Both the position numbers and the translations under genes were made by a program. Shown piece after piece: positions 57,908-60,534 of a stretch of DNA of 60,534 nucleotides; position 1 is the first letter of the stretch, and the number at the start of each line of letters is the position of its first letter. The stretch is from Novosphingobium sp. UBA6272. GTDB taxonomy: Bacteria > Pseudomonadota > Alphaproteobacteria > Sphingomonadales > Sphingomonadaceae. Location of the stretch: contig NZ_DJUW01000027.1 of assembly GCF_002440635.1 (NCBI RefSeq), positions 1 through 60,534 on the forward strand, given 5' to 3'. The notes under the pieces are model-generated. The model did no database searches. It was not told where the DNA came from and was given only the letters and a program-made list of their open reading frames with translations.

Positions 57908-58530
57908 TCGCAAACTCGCCCGCCAGCGACATTGCCTTCACCCCGACCGTCAAGGCGCTCCAGGAGGCACGCGGGTCTCGCGATAGCTATGCACAGCTTG
58001 AAAAGCAGGGCGGCTTCCGAACCGAGATCGACGAAGGGTTCGAAGAGTTCATCGCAGGAATCGACACCGCGTATCTCGCCACCGCGAACGCGCAAGGTCA
58101 GCCTTATGCCCAGCATCGCGGCGGGCCAAAAGGTTTCATCCGGCGGGTTGGACCGAGAACACTCGCTTTCGCTGAATACGCCGGCAACCAGCAATAAATC
58201 ACAAACGGCAACCTTGCCGACAACGACCAGGCGTTCCTGTTCCTTATGGACTATGCCTACAAGCGGCGGATCAAGGTCTGGGGTCGGGCGCGTGTGTCAA
58301 ACGATCCCGAAGTCGTCGCGCGGCTGATGCCCAAGGGCTATCCGGCTAAGGGAGAGCGGGCAATCCTGTTCGATGTCTCCGCATGGGACATCAATTGCCC
58401 GCAGCATATCCCGCAGAAAATCGATCTGGCCGAGGTTGCCGGAGCCATGGCGCACCTCAATGCTCGAATTGCCGAACTCGAAACCGAAATTGCTGCGTTG
58501 CGCGCGCAGCTTCCTGGAGAAGCGAATTAA
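57904..58530 (+). pseudogene. PNPOx-like split-barrel protein interrupted by an in-frame TAA
   Basis: GTG at 57904 overlaps the preceding stop. The frame runs to a TAA at 58195-58197 (after 97 codons) and continues in the same frame to 58530 with full-length similarity to the pyridoxamine-phosphate-oxidase-like flavin/split-barrel family. Recognised pieces: GFEEFIAGIDTAYLATANA, QGQPYAQHRGGPKGFI, then after the stop ITNGNLADNDQAFLFLMDYA and RIKVWGRARV. Relatives carry a Tyr where the stop is (TAT/TAC to TAA). A coiled-coil C-terminus follows (residues 178-205). If functional, it would bind FMN or serve as flavin carrier; here it is either a pseudogene, two fragments, or a sequencing error. Confidence 0.75.
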
Positions 58531-59222
58531 TCAGTCTGCCGCCATCTTCGTTCACCGACGAGATCCCAGCACAGAATGTCCGTGCCTCTTGTCGTAGCCC
58601 CTGCAGGTCCCGCGGCCATAACGAGATTCAAGCGGTTTGATATTCTTGCTGCGCCAACGGTAAAGGCGCGCTGGTTGTGGCGCATCCAATTGGCAGGAAC
58701 GCCCGGCGCGCTTGTGTCGGTGTTCGGTTGAGACTCCGTCTGCGATCGGATTTGCGACGGGTGTGGGCCTTGCTCGACTCTATGTCGATTTCCTCGAAGA
58801 GGGCGCTCTAGTATCGAAGGCAGCGCGCGAGGCGCGCCCATGGTCGATGATCCGGTTCCACCCCAACAATCCCCCCACATTCGAACGCGGAGTTGGAGAG
58901 ATCATGAAGAACAATATAAGATACTGAAAGTGCGATCTAAGCCGAAAAAGCCCAGAAATCCCCGACTTTCCGGGATCAACCTGGCATTCGTGAGATGATA
59001 TAGCTGGCGGAGAGGGTGTCCGCCCTGAATCTGTCATATAGTATTGATATTGCTCTGATAAAATGTTTCAAAAGCGCAATGGACCCACACTCAGACCCAC
59101 ACATCTAGATCGCTCAACATTGGTTTTGCGGACGAATTGAGCCGAAATCCATTTTATCATATGAAATATTATCATACCGAACGGTCTCCGCTAAATAGAA
59201 ATGTCACTGTCGGGGACCCAGG
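58531..59222. other. gene-poor stretch between the cluster and the IS element
   Basis: No protein of recognisable family. A short open frame 58576-58731 (51 codons) and one at 58712-58927 carry no known motif. The hairpin GGCGGA (59006-59011) / TCCGCC (59019-59024) and a tandem GACCCACAC (59082-59090 and 59094-59102) recall sequences I associate with tyrosine-integrase ends and tRNA-adjacent islands, but no integrase or tRNA is present. Probably remains of an integrated element. Confidence 0.5.
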
Positions 59223-59290
59223 GTGACGTGACCCCCTGATTTCCCTCCAAGATTGATTAGAGTCCGGCCCTTGAGAGAAGGAACGGACAG

Positions 59291-59557
59291 ATGAAGCGAC
59301 TACGATTTACAGAAGAGCAGATTATCGGGGTTCTGCGTGAGGCAGAGGCAGGCGCGAAGACGGCTGACCTGGCCCGCAAGCATGGCGTGTCGGAAGCGAC
59401 GCTATACAACTGGAAGGCCAAGTATGGCGGCCTTGAGGTGTCGGAGGCGAAGCGGCTGCGGGCGCTCGAGGACGAGAACGGGCGGCTCAAGCGTCTGCTT
59501 GCCGACGCGATGCTGGACAACGCGGGTCTGAAGGATCTGCTGGCAAAAAAATGGTAA
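59291..59557 (+). CDS. IS3 family OrfA (helix-turn-helix protein)
   Basis: An 88-residue basic protein with a helix-turn-helix, recognisable as FTEEQIIGVLREAEAG and RKHGVSEATLYNWKAKYGG, followed by a leucine-rich coiled-coil (ALEDENGRLKRLLAD) that forms dimers. It ends KKW then TAA. It binds the terminal repeats and, when fused to OrfB by frameshifting, forms the active transposase. Confidence 0.93.
   Translation: MKRLRFTEEQIIGVLREAEAGAKTADLARKHGVSEATLYNWKAKYGGLEVSEAKRLRALEDENGRLKRLLADAMLDNAGLKDLLAKKW
59545..59551 (+). other. programmed -1 frameshift site
   Basis: A run of seven A residues (A AAA AAA) just before ATGGTAA. OrfA reads AAA-AAA-TGG-TAA in one frame; OrfB's ATG at 59551 is in the -1 frame. 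Slippage on this heptamer gives the OrfAB fusion typical of the IS3 family. Confidence 0.85.
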
Positions 59558-60477
59558 CGCCTGCCGCCAAGCGGGAAGCGGTCGCGCATCTTCAGGCCCT
59601 GCTTGATGTCAGCGAGCGGCGGGCGTGCAGGGTCATCGATGCGGACCGGACAGTCATTCGCTACCAGTCGCGGCGCGATGATGGTGCTTTGCGCGAGAAG
59701 CTGCGGGAACTGGCGCATCAACGCCGCCGGTTCGGGTATCGGCGGTTGCACATCCTGCTGCGGCGCGAGGGGCTGACGATCAACCGCAAGAAGACCCAGC
59801 GGCTGTACCGCGAGGAAGGCTTGACCGTGCGGCGACGCAAAGGGCGCAAACGCGCGGTTGGTGCACGGGTGCCAGCTCCCGTTTCGGCGCTACCCAACCA
59901 GCGCTGGAGCCTGGACTTCGTGCATGATCAGATGATCACCGGTCGCCGGTTCCGGGTGCTCAACGTCGTCGATGATGTGACGCGCGAGTGCCTGGCGGCG
60001 GTTCCCGACACCTCGATCTCGGGCAAGCGGGTGGTGCGCGAACTGGCCGAGCTGATCGCGGTGCGGGGCAAGCCCGGTATGATCGTCAGCGACAACGGAA
60101 CCGAGCTGACCTCGAACGCGGTGCTCGAATGGTGCGGCGATGCCAAGGTCGAATGGCATTACACGACGCCGGGCAAGCCGACCCAGAACGCGTTCGTCGA
60201 GAGATTTAACGGGCGGATGCGCGACGAGCTGCTCAATGAGACACTGTTCACTTCGCTGGCCCATGCCCGCGAGAAGATCACTGCATGGGCCGACGATTAC
60301 AACACCGACCGACCGCACTCCTCACTCGGATACGCCACCCCGGCGGCCTTCGCCGCCGACCTCAAAAAGCAAGGGGCTGCTGCGCTCCGCATAGCCGGAG
60401 GCTACGCTACGCAGCCCCTTGCTTCACCCGCGCAACCGCGCAACAACGATGCCGAGGCTTTAATCGCAACTGGATGA
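59551..60477 (+). CDS. IS3 family OrfB transposase (DDE integrase)
   Basis: A 308-residue rve-type integrase. The DDE triad is visible as Asp in WSLDFVHD, Asp in VSDNGTE and Glu in AFVERFNGRMRDE (D-D-35-E spacing about right). An RNase-H-like core follows the RRFGYRRLHILL segment, and HSSLGYATPAAFA is present near the C-terminus. The frame is intact. The 3' part contains a perfect 14-bp inverted repeat. Confidence 0.95.
   Translation: MVTPAAKREAVAHLQALLDVSERRACRVIDADRTVIRYQSRRDDGALREKLRELAHQRRRFGYRRLHILLRREGLTINRKKTQRLYREEGLTVRRRKGRKRAVGARVPAPVSALPNQRWSLDFVHDQMITGRRFRVLNVVDDVTRECLAAVPDTSISGKRVVRELAELIAVRGKPGMIVSDNGTELTSNAVLEWCGDAKVEWHYTTPGKPTQNAFVERFNGRMRDELLNETLFTSLAHAREKITAWADDYNTDRPHSSLGYATPAAFAADLKKQGAAALRIAGGYATQPLASPAQPRNNDAEALIATG
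60367..60424. repeat. 14-bp inverted repeat inside the transposase gene
   Basis: AAGCAAGGGGCTGC (60367-60380) and GCAGCCCCTTGCTT (60411-60424) are exact inverted copies around a 30-base centre that itself contains CTCCG/CGGAG. It is inside the orfB reading frame, 50 bases before its stop. Confidence 0.8.
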
Positions 60478-60534
60478 AAGTTGGGGGTCACGTCACAGGT
60501 GTAATACAAGCTCTGGCCTGCTGCCGGTTTGGTG

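Larger units (their letters stand above)
59223..60496 (+). mobile_element. IS3-family insertion sequence, IS407 group
   Basis: About 1.27 kb. Ends are inverted: GTGACGTGACCCCC at 59223-59236 and GGGGGTCACGTCAC at 60483-60496. A candidate 3-bp target duplication AGG lies at 59220-59222 and 60497-60499, consistent with recent insertion, though 4-bp alternatives could be considered. The element carries orfA (59291-59557) and orfB (59551-60477) joined by a frameshift site. It looks complete. Confidence 0.9.

Noticed and set aside
58999..59026. tRNA-Ser 3' end on the minus strand (TGGCGGAGAGGGTG)
   Set aside because: Only 14 bases match what I recall; no T-arm, anticodon arm or full cloverleaf follows.

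Overview
The window looks like a chromosomal segment of a GC-rich alphaproteobacterium of the order Sphingomonadales (Novosphingobium/Sphingomonas-like). This is inferred from GC-rich coding style, the order mdh-sucD-sucA-sucB-lpd, many TonB/NodT-type envelope proteins, and intergenic palindromes of the CTTCGACA...CTCAG type that I remember from sphingomonad genomes. No rRNA, tRNA or CRISPR array was seen.

Layout. (1) Bases 1-5343: a gene cut by the left edge, then two secreted zinc metallopeptidases (M13 and M3 families). (2) 5394-10189, minus strand: a vitamin B12 uptake operon btuB-btuF-btuC-btuD behind a well-conserved cobalamin riboswitch, with a 137-base double palindrome between btuB and btuF. 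(3) 10382-20392: a SleB-type cell-wall hydrolase, a small conserved protein, then the TCA block mdh, a small exported protein, sucD, sucA, sucB, lpd; sucC is not here. (4) 20394-31497: membrane and small proteins, then oxidative and acyl-CoA catabolic genes (FAD reductase, ThDP enzyme, FMN hydroxyacid oxidase, enoyl-CoA hydratase, FAD-linked oxidase, thiolase, nitronate monooxygenase-like). (5) 31630-34765: a MarR regulator with its probable operator and an EmrAB-type pump. (6) 34812-40344, minus strand: an RND tripartite efflux operon (MFP, pump, outer-membrane factor), then a small four-helix membrane protein resembling hydroxylaminobenzene mutase/styrene oxide isomerase. (7) 41118-58530, plus strand: a tight, partly AT-rich operon-like run of about 16 genes. 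(8) 58531-60534: gene-poor debris and a complete IS3-family element.

The most interesting part is region 7. It holds two free-standing acyl carrier proteins, two adenylating enzymes (a short AMP-ligase and a fatty acyl-AMP ligase), an amidohydrolase, an N-acetyltransferase, a reductase fused to an alpha/beta hydrolase with a Cys nucleophile, an acyl-CoA-dehydrogenase-fold monooxygenase, a Baeyer-Villiger-like flavoprotein, a true acyl-(CoA/ACP) dehydrogenase, a methyltransferase, a haem-oxygenase-like di-iron enzyme, a class II aldolase and a second probable metal enzyme. There is no ketosynthase, NRPS condensation domain or terpene synthase. The gene content suggests that an acyl or amino-acyl group from primary metabolism is activated, held on an ACP, oxidised repeatedly and released: a KS-free, carrier-protein-based pathway that I cannot match to a known product. 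The adjacent RND pump could export the product. The visibly lower GC and flanking IS suggest horizontal acquisition.
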